DNA of 42,769 nucleotides from Seminavis robusta (taxonomy: Eukaryota > Bacillariophyta > Bacillariophyceae > Naviculales > Naviculaceae), in the NCBI GenBank assembly GCA_903772945.1, contig CAICTM010000918.1, positions 1-42,769 on the forward strand, given 5' to 3'. Shown one piece after another: positions 1 to 10,608 of the stretch. Below the pieces are notes generated by a model. It had not been told where the DNA came from, made no database searches, and was given only the letters and a program-made list of their open reading frames with translations. A program made the position numbers and the translations under genes. The stretch's first letter is position 1, and each line of letters starts with the position of its first letter.

Positions 1-3000
1 TTGTTGTTGTTGGAGAGAGATTGAAGATGGAATGAGGAAATGGTTGAGTTATTGTTTCCTCTTGTCATGGTTGTTTATACTCATGTGAGACTCGTGACTG
101 CTGGTGTCGTCACTTGTGGTGACTGGTGCCGTCACTTGGTACACTTGTACGTCATTTGGTTTGCCGTAGCTGAGACTGGGAAGTCAGCTGTAGCGACACT
201 TGGGAGAACTGTTGTTGTAGCTGGAACTAGGAGGAAGTTCCTTGCCACAATGATACTTTGAGTTGGGGCTGGAAGCCCTTGGAAGTTTGGAAACTTGTTA
301 GGAAGTATTCGGTAGTGTTGTGGATGCTCCAACTTGATGGGCTCCACTGGACCTGGACGTGTCACGGTCGATGATGGTTCGATGGTGATGTGTCGGTAGA
401 TCCTTTGGTTGGTTATGCCACTGCTCTTACACTCCTGTGAGTTGGCTGTGGCAGGACAAGTGTTGGTTCTGTCACTGCTCTTACACTCCTGTGAGCAGGC
501 TGTGACTGAACTTGTAGTTGTCCGTAGTTGTATCTATGGTTGGCTTGATTTGTTGTACTGGTGTACTTCTGTTGTTGGTGGAGACAGGTTGGTTGCATCT
601 CTGTACAGTAGTTGCAGTGAGCTGAGGTGTGCACCCTCTTGTTTGTTTCTATTGATCAGGTTCCCGCTTGTGGGTCAAACTCTGAATGCTCCAGCCACCT
701 GTGGCTTGGTTCCTTGTCTTGAACTCTTGAGTGCTTGCTGTAGCTAGCTACTCGGTTCAACGTTCACTGTCGTTCTGCTGTTGTTGCAGTTGCCATTATT
801 GTAGATGCAATTCTGGTTTGGTGTCGATTTCGTTGTAATCGGTTTGGTAGCGGTAGATACCGTTGTTGGCTGTTGTTGCCATTGATGGCGGTAGATACCG
901 TTGTGGCTGTTGTTGCCATCGATGCTGGCTGTTGATGTAGCCATGATGGTGTTCGCCGGTAGTTGTGGCCATTGGTGGTTACGGCATTGCCTATAAAGGC
1001 GGATGTTATTGATGATTTTGTTTGTAGGATTGTAGGTTTTGGATTTGGGTACCCTCACACTCCTGTGCACTTGCTGTGATCAAATAGCAAGGGCATGGTC
1101 TTGTAATGGTATCTGTTGTTTGCCTACCTGAGGCTGTTGTTGCCTCAGGTTTGCCTGTAATCAGTGGTGGAAGTGCTGTGGTTGAGTTGCACAGTACACA
1201 TTCCATAAAAGGTAGTAGGAGGTGCTGTGGCTTGGATGCCACAATACACACTCCATGAAAGGGGTAGGAGGTGCTGAGTGTAAACTCAATGCACACTCCA
1301 GAGAAAATATTCAAGCAATGGAGGCATAAGCACTCCTGTGCTTCTTGTAGCGCCAGCTTGCACTGTTGCGGTAGCTCTTGTGCCGGTTATCTAGCTGGCT
1401 AGCTAGCTTTCTGCACGGCATACTGTACCAGTATAGTAGCTTGTACTCGACGTGCTCCTGATGGTACCAGTAGCTAGCTAGCTATCTGGTCCAGGACATG
1501 CGCCGTGTGCTGGTAGCTGCACTTCCAGTGCAGGTGGTAGCTCCTGTACCGGTGGCATACTTCGTGTGCTTTGGATTCGCCATAGAATCCTCTTGGTGTA
1601 CACTGCCGGTATGCCGTACGGAGAGATCTTGGTCTTGACTCCGTACACTCCTGGAAAGATATCCCGAAAGATACCTTTTTCCTGTTCAGTGGCTGCTCGC
1701 TGAACTGCAGGCTGTTCTTTGCCATTCCGTGGAACTCCATGGTTGCTGTCAGCAATTTCCTCACAAAAAGCAAAGTCTTCTTCTGCCGACAGCAATTGGC
1801 AACACTGTTGCCAATTGACAGAGACAATGGCGCTGCTGTCGATCTTCTTGTTGTTGTTCGTCAATAGTAGTAACGAACTCTTGTTGCTGTCGCCGTTGCG
1901 ACTGGCTAGTAGCAGCGACAAACTCTTGGTCTTGTTGACAGTAGCAGCGATCGTTGGATCGCTTTGGTCGTCTTCTTGGTGGAATTCGCAAATTTCGCAA
2001 ATTCGCTCCTGTCCAGCCAATTGCCGATCGGTTCGACAATGGCGCTGTCAATCCTGTTGTTGATATTCGTAGCGTTAGCACCGATTCAATCGGTCGCTAC
2101 TATATAGCACTTCTGTTGCCGCTGTCGGTATCGACGTTTCAGTAGCGACCGTCTAGTAGTAGCGGTCACGTCTTCTTGTAGCAGTTGCTTCGTGTCGTTG
2201 GATCCTTTGATCCGATCGTGCAAAATAGCAGTAGCAACCGGCTAGTGGTAGCAGCCGTCGTATCGGCCGACTGCTTGGATCACTGTACTGCCGATGGATG
2301 CAACTCGCTCTGAGGTCGATTCGAGTGCTTGCACTCTTGAGGGCCTGTCAGTGACTGTATGGTAGCCCACTTCTGTGTATGACAGTCCTCTTGTAGGACC
2401 TGTGGTTGCCGAGTGATCGGCCTGGTAATTCTTCTTGTTGTGCGTTGGAATTTTCTGTCGCACCTCTCTTCTATCAGCCCTGAGTCGATGGCTTGATAGT
2501 GAGGCTGTAGGAACTCCCGCGGAAGTACCTCTGCGGTACTTTCTGTATCTATTGGAACTTGATATCTAGTTCCTTCCGCGGCAACACTCCTGGTGTTTGA
2601 CACTCGTCGTGTCACTCCTGTAACCTTCGTACAACCGTAGGTTTTGTACAGTTCGTCCCGTACGTACAGTAGCCCTTGTAGCTCCCGTTCACGCCGGAAG
2701 CTTGTTCTTGTTGGACTCGTCTTGGTAGCTAGCTAGCAAGATAGCTTGGCCAGCACCACTCGTGCACTTCGTCGAGCGATGAGTCTTCTCTTGTAGTTGT
2801 CTTTCGTACCTGCACGTGGCAGTGGTACGATGGCTGTTTCCGCAGCACAAAGTTTGCTCACTCCTGTGAGCTTGATTGCCTCTTGTTGGCTTGCACGGTT
2901 CGTCTGCACGGTAGCCTTCTGCGCTCCGTACAGTAGCCTCTGCTCCGTACCGTACAGAGCCTTGCTCCGTTCCGGTTGGACTTGTCGTGGTAGATCTTCA

Positions 3001-3436
3001 ATCGATCGTGTCTTTGTGGTAACTTGTGACGATTGATGCCTTTTTCCTGCTAGGCTGTTGGGATAGCTCTCTCAGTGAGGCTAGAGCCCTTTTTGCCTCA
3101 ACCTTGACTCGATGTTGGTTACCTTATAGCTTGAGGATATCATGTAATAGGATGTCGATATCCCATGGTCGAGATCTCGAATTCGAGATGATCTTCTTGG
3201 AAATAGTGTTGGTTGCTAGTAACACTCTAGCTTAGTAAAGGTCAAAAGGGTTTTACTGTTAAGCTATTTCCAAGAAGTGATCTTTCTCCATGTATTTCTG
3301 GGATTGATTCAACTTCAAAGGATATAGTGAAGGGGGTGACCATATAGATCAGTTAAACTCCCCATGTATGTAACTAGAGAATAGATATAGATATCCCCTA
3401 TCAACTAGATTGGGATAAACGACTGATTTGTATTGA
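1..3436. other. Gene-free, T/G-rich repeat region
   Basis: No reading frame here looks like a known protein. Open frames exist on both strands (for example minus 1478-2020), but their translations are low-complexity and match no family I recognise. The plus strand is rich in TTG, CTG and GTAG. The decamer CACTCCTGTG occurs exactly at 430, 484, 1058, 1331 and 2859, with several near copies. TAGC runs occur near 1390, 1470 and 2730. This may be decayed mobile DNA or a non-coding transcribed region; the sequence does not decide. Confidence 0.5.
1173..1312. repeat. 49-bp tandem repeat, about 2.8 copies
   Basis: Three successive units begin with GTGCTG at 1173, 1222 and 1271. The first two are exactly 49 bp apart, and the third starts 49 bp later and is cut short. 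Each unit carries a version of CACACTCCA followed by an A-rich stretch and, in the first two, GGTAGGAG or a close variant. The copies are diverged but clearly aligned. Confidence 0.75.
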
Positions 3437-3766
3437 GGTGTCTGTAATACAACCTCCAACACCCATGAACATGGATGTCCTTGGGACGCAAAGACATGTT
3501 CCAAAGCTGCAGAGAATGGTCATTTGGAAGTCCTAAAGTATGCCCATGAACATGGATGTCCTTGGGACGCAAAGACATGTTCCAAAGCTGCAGAGAATGG
3601 TTATTTGGAAATCATTATGTATGCCCATGAAAATGGCTGTCCTTGGGATGGATGGACATGCAAATACAGGCTGAATCTAAACTATCGAGACAAACGCAAG
3701 CCCGCTCCCGGTAAGACATTCGAATGCGAACCGGAACCTCTTGGAACGTTCCTCGAAAAGACTTAA
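3437..3766 (+). pseudogene. Ankyrin-like repeat gene fragment
   Basis: The frame is open from just after a TGA at 3434 to a TAA at 3766 and has no ATG before the repeats. It encodes about two and a half 27-residue units of the type H-L-E-x-L-K-Y-A-H-E-H-G-C-P-W-D, then about 35 unrelated residues. The first two units are nearly identical in DNA: 3462-3520 equals 3543-3601 exactly, offset 81 bp, so one unit was recently copied. The repeats resemble those at 4785-5757. Lack of a start, few repeats and a non-homologous tail argue for a truncated relic. A 3' exon of a spliced gene is the less likely alternative. In related proteins these repeats are thought to act in protein binding. Confidence 0.6.
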
Positions 3767-4784
3767 GGGACTTATATAGCCTTAACCTTAATCTCAACTG
3801 ACATCACTCGCTCGGATCGATCGATCCAAGCCACTCGTATCCTCCTCTTTTGTTGTCATTATTCGGTTCGATACCTCTATCTTTACTCTCTATTGACTCT
3901 ATCAAGATGATGCTACTCCTCTATAGCGACTACTCCTCTTAACAAAGGCTACTACTCACCACCATTACAGGCTCCTCTTGTTTGGTGGAAGCTAGAAGCA
4001 GCGGCAGCCGTTCGATCGTTCGGTCGTTCTCCGTTCGACGGATGACTTCTTTCAGTCTTCTTTCACGGAGCGACCATGACACCTCCTCTTCGAACCGAGT
4101 GAGCGAACGGAGCGCTACTACCACAGAGTGAACAAGCGGCTATGGCTAATGCAACAACGACGCCTCGACAATGGCACGGATCGACGCGACGGATCAGCCG
4201 ACGACTGCTTCCTCTTTCACGAAGCGACCATGAGGATCGCTCCCTCCTCCACGGAGCCACGGAGTGGTCGTGAGCCTCTGCTACTAGTAGTGCTACTACG
4301 AATGAAACAATCGGCAGCTTCTCTACTACTACTTGGAGTAATCGACGGACTACTGGCGCAAATGTGCAATTTTTGCCATAGTTTGGGCCAACAATCTCCA
4401 TTGAATCTTTGAGTTGAGTGCTCCAGTCTTCATGCAAAGCCACCCAGTCCTCTAATAGACTCTACAGTGCAGATTGAGTGCTGAGAGTGAGAACAGGAGC
4501 ACCTTTCCCATGGAGAATTCCATGGCAGGATGACAACAAAATGCAATCCAAGCCTGATTTTTCATAGAGGCTCAATAGGAAACCTTGGAGTTGATCAACT
4601 CTTTTCAAGGGGAGTGTCTGTGAGTGTGTTGGTGAGCTACTGCTAGCAAAGAATTGATCAGATCAATGTATTGGTAAAGCTAATAGCCATTTGGTCAACA
4701 CTGTTGCCATGGTGATAAAATTCAATTTTATTTCTTCATCTTTACTTTGTTTGGATCCAGTCTTTTCAATGCAGGATTCGCAAA
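3767..4784. other. Intergenic stretch between ankyrin fragments
   Basis: No gene recognised. A segment of about 45 bp near 4036-4079 recurs in diverged form near 4187-4232; both begin CGACGGAT and end in a copy of CGACCATGA. CTACTACT-type runs are frequent at 3920-3960 and 4275-4330. The right part is AT-richer. Confidence 0.4.
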
Positions 4785-5757
4785 ATGACCACTTCTGTTA
4801 GAAATGACCGCTTTCGATTTCGGTTTGGCCAAAACGAGAATCCATTTTGACACCTGTCAGCGGTAAAAGAAGTCATCCTGTATGCTGCGGAGTATGGGCA
4901 CTTGAAAATCCTCAAGTATGCCCATGAAGAGGGCTGTCCTTGGGATGGATGGACTTGTAGCCATGCTGCCAGAAATGGCCATTTGGAAATCCTGAAATAC
5001 GCCCATGAAAACGGGTGTCCTTGGTATGAGGACACATGCGCCGGTGCTGCTAAAGGTGGTCATTTGGAATGTCTCAAATATGCACGTGAGTGTGGCTGTT
5101 TGTGGACAGATCTTACATGCCGCGAAGCTGCGGGAAAAGGTCATTTGGAAATCCTTCGGTACGCACACGAAAACGGATGTCCTTGGGATGAATGTACATG
5201 CAGATTTTCCGCAAAGAATGGCCATTTAGACATCCTGAAGTATGCCCATGAAAATGGTTGCCCTTGGAGTGCAGGTACATGCAACCAAGCAGCCGCCAAT
5301 GGCCATTTGGAAACCCTGAAGTATGCCCATGAAAATGGGTGTCCATGGGATGGAAAGACTTGCTCTGAAGCTGCAATGTGTGGCCATTTAGATATCCTGA
5401 AGTATGCCCATGAAAATGGGTGTCCTTGGAATGCAACCACTTGTGCGCGTGCTGCCTTTCATTGGCCATTTAGCAATCTTGAAGTATGCCCATGAAAATG
5501 GTTGCTTGTGGGATGAGAAGACATGCTCCGAAGCTGCTCGGAAGGGCGACTTGGAAATGCTCAAATATGCCCATGAACATGGGTGTCCTTGGGATGTAGG
5601 GACAAGTTATTGTGCTACAAATTTTGGAAATTTGGATGTGTTGAAATATGCAATTGGAAATGGTTGCGCATGGAATTTTTATGATTTGTGGAATGCCCCT
5701 ACATGTTACCAAGAAACTTGGGCTTGGATTCAAGACTTCCTGTCTCAAAATGCCTGA
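4785..5757 (+). pseudogene. Ankyrin-like repeat protein gene, broken by TGA and a frameshift
   Basis: From the ATG at 4785 the frame reads 19 residues and then meets a TGA at 4848. The same frame continues without a gap into repeat protein (VKEVILYAAEYGHLK...), so the stop interrupts a coding frame. About ten 27-residue units follow, with consensus HLEILKYAHENGCPWD plus a TCxxAAxxG ending. At 5457-5461 one extra base shifts the frame: the unit reads TCARAAF and resumes as IGHLAILKYA in the next frame, ending at a TGA at 5757 after a degenerate last unit (QETWAWIQDFLSQNA). Removing one base restores the 27-residue spacing. A CAG at 4858-4860 could be a splice acceptor that skips the TGA, but it would not explain the frameshift. 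Likely a recent pseudogene of a protein-binding repeat protein; sequencing error is possible. Confidence 0.7.
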
Positions 5758-6466
5758 GCTTCTGTTGAGCACAAAGAGTTGGGTTATGGTTGTCTGCTTG
5801 GTTAGCTAGTTGTCTGATGATGCATAAACCTCTGAGAATAGTATCTATCTTCCTTGGCTCTTGTTTTCCATTTCATTCTTTTAGCTAGCTTACGCTGCCG
5901 TACATGCCTTGGGAAGGTCTGGAGGCTTTGTGGAGATACCTGGATTGGTAAGAAGAGTTGTCCACACCACCGAATAGCCGGGCGTTGTTCTGGACAATGC
6001 TTCTATAGATTATTGGCTCGGAAGTTTCGCTACTGAATTAGCCGCCGATACGATGTACAGTTGTGGTTGTTGGTACCGTTTATGCTGCCGCTGTGCTGGT
6101 CCACATAAGCCAAAACTGGCGGGGCTTCCCTTTCGTGATAACAATAGCCATCATGCGGGTACAGGATTCTCGTAGCTATGGTACCGTACCACCAATGAAG
6201 TGCTCTCAATGGACTCTCGAGCATCAAATCTTGGCTGTGCAGGTTGACAACGACGAATATATCGGATGCCAGCCTAGCTAAATGAATGTGGTGGTTATCA
6301 CCTTGACAGGAGCGGCGTAAGCGTGTCCCCCGTGATTGTCTCCTTTTGCCACTGCCGGCACGACGTTTTGCACTGAAGCAAGAACCGTTGCTTCTTAGGC
6401 CAGTTCAATCTCCACTCTAGACATCTAGCTAGCTAGCTTTGCGCGTTTTCCCCCATTCTCTTGCAG
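5758..6466. other. Intergenic, no gene seen
   Basis: Lies between the ankyrin pseudogene and the 3' end of the minus-strand esterase gene. Short open frames are not protein-like. GCTAGC palindromes occur near 5802, 5882 and 6426. Confidence 0.4.
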
Positions 6467-7621
6467 CTATGAAAGGACATTATGCAAGGCTTCCACGACA
6501 TCCCATGCAATCAAATCCGGATGCCCTCCCCGAGATCCCGTACACCGATGCCCATCTCGAAATCGCGTTCCCGTTGGATCGGTATCACAGGTCCCCACAG
6601 CGGTGCGGCCATCAATGCTGCATTCCTCCACTGCCAGTTTCTTCTTGTTGTTGGCTTGTTCATGTTCGTGTAGTTGTGCTGCTATTAGTTTGTCAATGTA
6701 CCGTCGGGCGTAGACAGCACGCAGGTTGGACCGTGACAAATGATGATTTCGCAGAGTGTAGTCTACGGCTTGCTGATGAAACGGTAGATTGCGCTGGGCA
6801 TACATTCCCACCCAAATCACAGGACCCGTGTACATGGCCGCCACAGTGTCCATGGTGGGTGCCTTGGGAAAATTGGCACCAGTATTGTTATTATAGTGTT
6901 GTTGCATCATCATTTGTCCATAGTTTGTTTTGACGGATTCTTGTGCCGTATTGAAATGTCCCAAGACAATGGCATCCACACCGGTTGCCAAAGGACGTTT
7001 TACGATTCGTTGTTCCAACGTTTTGTACCATGATTTGGATGCGACAAAGGGACTGTTGCACGCCGCGTAGATAGTCAAATTGTGCTGCATCTCCACCACA
7101 AAGGCGCCTGGTTCGGAGAGTGTTTGGTAGGATACAATTTGGTCCTGGTACTGACACAAGAGTGCTTGGACGGTTTGTCGTGTATGACTGTTGCCCATGA
7201 ACAAAATGGTCCGTCCGTTATTGGTAGTAGAGTTGTTGTTCGACAAGGGAACCAAAGTGTCTCGTTTGCCCCACAGGGACAATGAGGACGACGACTCGGT
7301 TAGAATGAGGTCTTCCAAGAGCCCCGCAAACTGATGATAGGGCTTGCCAGAACACTGATAGTCGACGGGTGGAAGTCCATGTCGTGCCATGGTTGCCATT
7401 TCCACCCACGGTTCGCCGATCACCGGCTCGGGTCGAATACGACACATTCGAAAGTCTTGGAGCAACAAGAAGGCCGTCTTCTTCTTGGATGATAAAGACG
7501 ATGATGGTATCACGACGGGAAGTAATATTAGCACGTTGTGGTTGCTACTGGTAGCACATACGTAAAGCAGAACGATCCCTGATAGGATGCAACACAACTT
7601 GAAGGGAGTGTAGACTGTCAT
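6467..7621 (-). CDS. SGNH/GDSL-type esterase-like membrane protein
   Basis: Single-exon gene of 384 aa, ATG at 7621, TAG at 6467. A hydrophobic stretch at residues 8-24 suggests a signal anchor, so the bulk would face the secretory lumen or cell surface. The motif RTILFMGNSHTRQ (residues 137-149) matches block I of SGNH hydrolases, with Ser145 as candidate nucleophile. Near the C-terminus, DGHRCTGSRGGHPDLIAWD (356 onward) resembles block V, with His367 as candidate catalytic base. Families with this layout include PC-esterase and other O-acetyl/acyl-sugar modifying enzymes, so a role in glycan or cell-wall modification is plausible but inferred. Several Asn-rich stretches (NNNSTTNNG, HYNNNTG) are low-complexity loops. 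The gene is divergent from the PPR gene with about 560 bp between. Confidence 0.65.
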   Translation of the reverse strand: MTVYTPFKLCCILSGIVLLYVCATSSNHNVLILLPVVIPSSSLSSKKKTAFLLLQDFRMCRIRPEPVIGEPWVEMATMARHGLPPVDYQCSGKPYHQFAGLLEDLILTESSSSLSLWGKRDTLVPLSNNNSTTNNGRTILFMGNSHTRQTVQALLCQYQDQIVSYQTLSEPGAFVVEMQHNLTIYAACNSPFVASKSWYKTLEQRIVKRPLATGVDAIVLGHFNTAQESVKTNYGQMMMQQHYNNNTGANFPKAPTMDTVAAMYTGPVIWVGMYAQRNLPFHQQAVDYTLRNHHLSRSNLRAVYARRYIDKLIAAQLHEHEQANNKKKLAVEECSIDGRTAVGTCDTDPTGTRFRDGHRCTGSRGGHPDLIAWDVVEALHNVLS

Positions 7622-8181
7622 TATTTTGATTTGATTAATCAGAGTCGAGTCGTCACTCGCTCTTGTACGGCACCGGTAGTTTTGTCAGGAGATGGAATGC
7701 GTCGATTGAACCGAATGTGAATCAGAGCGTGATGGTTATACCCAATACAGAGGATGAAGATCAGAATGATCCAATCACTCTACTGTATAATAAAATGACG
7801 GCAGACATTCATATTTGCTTTGACGTAATACGGCAACCACAACGAAGTTTGACGTGAATTTATTTATTTGTGGGACATTCCATCTACGGTGAGCCTTTGC
7901 GGTTCTCTTCTAAAGGAGATGAGAGCTATTGATACGAGGCAGGAAAGCGAGCGAAAAAGTGAGGAAAGAAAACTCGAGAAATAAACAACCTGCAGAGCTG
8001 CTTGTTGACTGGTCACTCTTTCGAAAAGTTGGTTTTTCTGACGTTTTGAAGGACTGACGACCCTTCATTTATTTTTCTTGGGCTCCCCATCTATCACCCG
8101 TCACTCGATCCTCGGGCCAATGGATTGATTGATTGACTGCCTGCCTGTTCATAGTGCTGCTGTTTGTTCGTGTTGACTGCA
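7622..8181. other. Divergent intergenic region between esterase and PPR genes
   Basis: Must hold both promoters. I see no clear TATA box or repeat. It contains AT-rich sequence around 7855-7870, short TTGATTGATTGA-type repeats near 8120-8140, and no protein-like frame. Confidence 0.4.
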
Positions 8182-10608
8182 ATGAAAGGCATCAGCAGCC
8201 GCATCCCTCGTGCCTTGACGGTGGTGAGACATGGAGGACGTGTAAGACCGCTGAGAGCCATTAGCAGCACCAGTTGTGTCCATCCCTACTCTGCCACACA
8301 ACCAGTACAAAGCCACAACTACTACCGGTACAGTTCGTCAAGGAACGCACGGTCCGTAGTGCGTGATGCGAGTGACAGTCGCTGGTTTAGCAGCAGTACA
8401 AGCAGCAGCGACAAGTCCGACACTGACACATCCGTTTTGGATGGTGCCATCCGCCATGGAGACAAGAATCCCTGGTCGGGTGTCTCCGAGCCAAAGTTGA
8501 TGGAAGAAACCAAGAGGCTTTGTGCCCATTTGCAGCAACAGCAACAACACGATGATAGATCATCCACAACACGAGCGATTGTACGTTTGGATGACTACTT
8601 CCATGTCCTGGAAGCCTGGATGGAACACGCCATGACCTCCAAGTCGTTACAAGCCGCCATGCGGGCCGAAGAATTGCTCGAACAAATGTTGACACATAGT
8701 GGCGTCTTGGCTCCCACGCGGTCCTTTTTCGAAGTGGTCTTGCAGGCATATGCCGTGTGCGACGGAGGCGTGACAGCTGCCGAACGAGCGCACAGGATTC
8801 TGCAGTTTCTCGAGCAGCAATCGCCACATGTCTATCCAACGACCAAAACGTACAATATAGTCCTCAATGCCTGGTCCAAGAGTAAAGCCAGTGAAGCGGG
8901 ATTTCATGCCGATCAAATTCTATCCACCATGTCGCCATCTTCGCAACCAAATGAGAGAACCATTGTCACCGTCATGGATGCCTGGAATAAATCGGGACAT
9001 GCCAAACGATCCCAACGAGTTTTGGAACTACTAGAAGAAACCTTGAAACCGTGGCGGTCGCCTGCTGCTGAAGAAGAAAATGACAGCCAAAACTCAGATG
9101 AGGATAAGGGCAATACTACTACACTCCAACAACAACGCCCAATTATTCCTTTAGATATTTCCATGTTTCATGTTGCCATGGACACGGTCGTAAAGGCAGC
9201 ACCCGTCAAAAGGGTTAGTAGACAACAGCAAGGAAGCAACGACACTATGACACCCCGACAAGCGGCCGAATTTGCCGAAGGCGTCTTGCAATCCATACTC
9301 CAACATTCTGCCGAATGGAACAATGTACAGCCTACGGTACGGACCTATTCCATTGTATTGGATGCTTGGGCGCGGGTCGAACTGGTCGAACAACGAGGCA
9401 ATGCGGCCCATCGGGCCCAACGAATCCTGAACGCCATGGTCAACTCTTACTATACTCATGCCAATGGAAGTGTCAAACCCAATGCTGTTAGTTTCACGGC
9501 GGTAATCACGGCGTGGGCACGTGCCAAACAGGCCCAAAAGGCACACGATACCTTTCAACGATTGCTTGACTTGTTTCAGCAGCAACATCAACAACATCAG
9601 CAGCAACAACATGACAATGACAAGCAAGAGGATGATTCATTCCTGCCCACCATTGTGGCCGGCAATGCCGTCATGGTGGCATGGGCCAAAGAAAGACGAC
9701 CCGATTTTATTCTACAAGTCATGGCCACCATGCAACAACTTTATCAACAAACGGGACGTACCGAGTGTTTGCCCGATTTGCAGAGTTACAATATATTGTT
9801 GGATGCGCATGGGAAATTGGGGCAGGTTACACAGGCCGTGGCGTTGTTGCAGTGGATGCAAAATGGAGAAAAACACTTGCATGCCAATTGGGTGCGTCCC
9901 GTGGGCGCAGCACCGGATCTCGTGTCCTACAATAATGTCATGGGAGCACTGGCCAAACAAGGAGACGCCATCCAAGCGGAGGCTCTACTCGAGCACATGA
10001 AACAACAACGACACATTCATCCCGACCAAGTGACATACACCAGTCTGCTGATTGCTCATGCCAAGAGCCGACAACCCGACCGTTTGGAACAAGCCGAGCG
10101 TGTATGGAAGGAAATAGCAGTCCAAGCAGCGCCCGATGTCATTTGTCGGACGGCATTTATCCAGGCGTGTGCCCATGTCGACCGCGCCGAGCGGAAACGA
10201 GCATTGACGACGGCGCTACAGGTCTTTGCCGACTTGCCCAATGACAAACGCAACCATGTGATTTTTGCCATTATGGCCAAAGCAATCAACCGTCTCTTGG
10301 TTTGGCATGATGACGATGACGACAAGGATGGGTCGGACAGTCAATGGCAGACCCGGGACAGTGTGCACAAGAGTCGCCTCGAACTCTTGAAAGAGTTGTG
10401 TGAGCAGTGCTGCCAAGGGGGGAACTTGTCTCACAATGTTCATCTGGAACTCAATCAGGTACGGTGGGATAGTCAAGATGTGGTGCTGGCATGGCTCGGA
10501 AGCAAATCGTTTGACCCAAAGTGGAGTCGAAATGTACCGGCGCGTTCACAGCCCAAGCCACTGCTTCATGCCACCAAAACAGGGCGGAGGATGGGCAGCA
10601 ACCAGTGA
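8182..10608 (+). CDS. Pentatricopeptide repeat (PPR) protein, probably mitochondrial
   Basis: ATG at 8182 (808 aa, TGA at 10606-10608). The in-frame TTG at 8164 is not needed. The N-terminus is Arg/Ser-rich with no acidic residues for about 50 residues (MKGISSRIPRALTVVRHGG...), and RWFSSSTSSS near residue 62 resembles a presequence cleavage site, so mitochondrial import is likely. From about residue 190 there are repeated PPR units, e.g. TYNIVLNAWSKSK, TYSIVLDAWARVE, SFTAVITAWARAK, SYNILLDAHGKLG, SYNNVMGALAKQG and TYTSLLIAHAKSR, spaced by about 35 residues or multiples with inserts. PPR tracts bind single-stranded RNA and act in organelle RNA processing, stability or translation. A Gln/His-rich insert (QQQHQQHQQQQH) sits mid-protein, and an acidic DDDDDKDGSD tract lies near the C-terminus. 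The target RNA cannot be inferred. Confidence 0.9.
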   Translation: MKGISSRIPRALTVVRHGGRVRPLRAISSTSCVHPYSATQPVQSHNYYRYSSSRNARSVVRDASDSRWFSSSTSSSDKSDTDTSVLDGAIRHGDKNPWSGVSEPKLMEETKRLCAHLQQQQQHDDRSSTTRAIVRLDDYFHVLEAWMEHAMTSKSLQAAMRAEELLEQMLTHSGVLAPTRSFFEVVLQAYAVCDGGVTAAERAHRILQFLEQQSPHVYPTTKTYNIVLNAWSKSKASEAGFHADQILSTMSPSSQPNERTIVTVMDAWNKSGHAKRSQRVLELLEETLKPWRSPAAEEENDSQNSDEDKGNTTTLQQQRPIIPLDISMFHVAMDTVVKAAPVKRVSRQQQGSNDTMTPRQAAEFAEGVLQSILQHSAEWNNVQPTVRTYSIVLDAWARVELVEQRGNAAHRAQRILNAMVNSYYTHANGSVKPNAVSFTAVITAWARAKQAQKAHDTFQRLLDLFQQQHQQHQQQQHDNDKQEDDSFLPTIVAGNAVMVAWAKERRPDFILQVMATMQQLYQQTGRTECLPDLQSYNILLDAHGKLGQVTQAVALLQWMQNGEKHLHANWVRPVGAAPDLVSYNNVMGALAKQGDAIQAEALLEHMKQQRHIHPDQVTYTSLLIAHAKSRQPDRLEQAERVWKEIAVQAAPDVICRTAFIQACAHVDRAERKRALTTALQVFADLPNDKRNHVIFAIMAKAINRLLVWHDDDDDKDGSDSQWQTRDSVHKSRLELLKELCEQCCQGGNLSHNVHLELNQVRWDSQDVVLAWLGSKSFDPKWSRNVPARSQPKPLLHATKTGRRMGSNQ

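Noticed and set aside
1478..2020. 180-codon minus-strand open frame
   Set aside because: Starts well but the translation is low-complexity and Leu/Gln/Ser-rich, overlaps other equally long frames and matches no family; the region has skewed base composition that favours chance open frames.
9521..10000. 159-codon plus frame inside the PPR gene
   Set aside because: Lies wholly within the PPR coding sequence in another frame; Cys/Trp/His-rich composition is typical of shifted translation.
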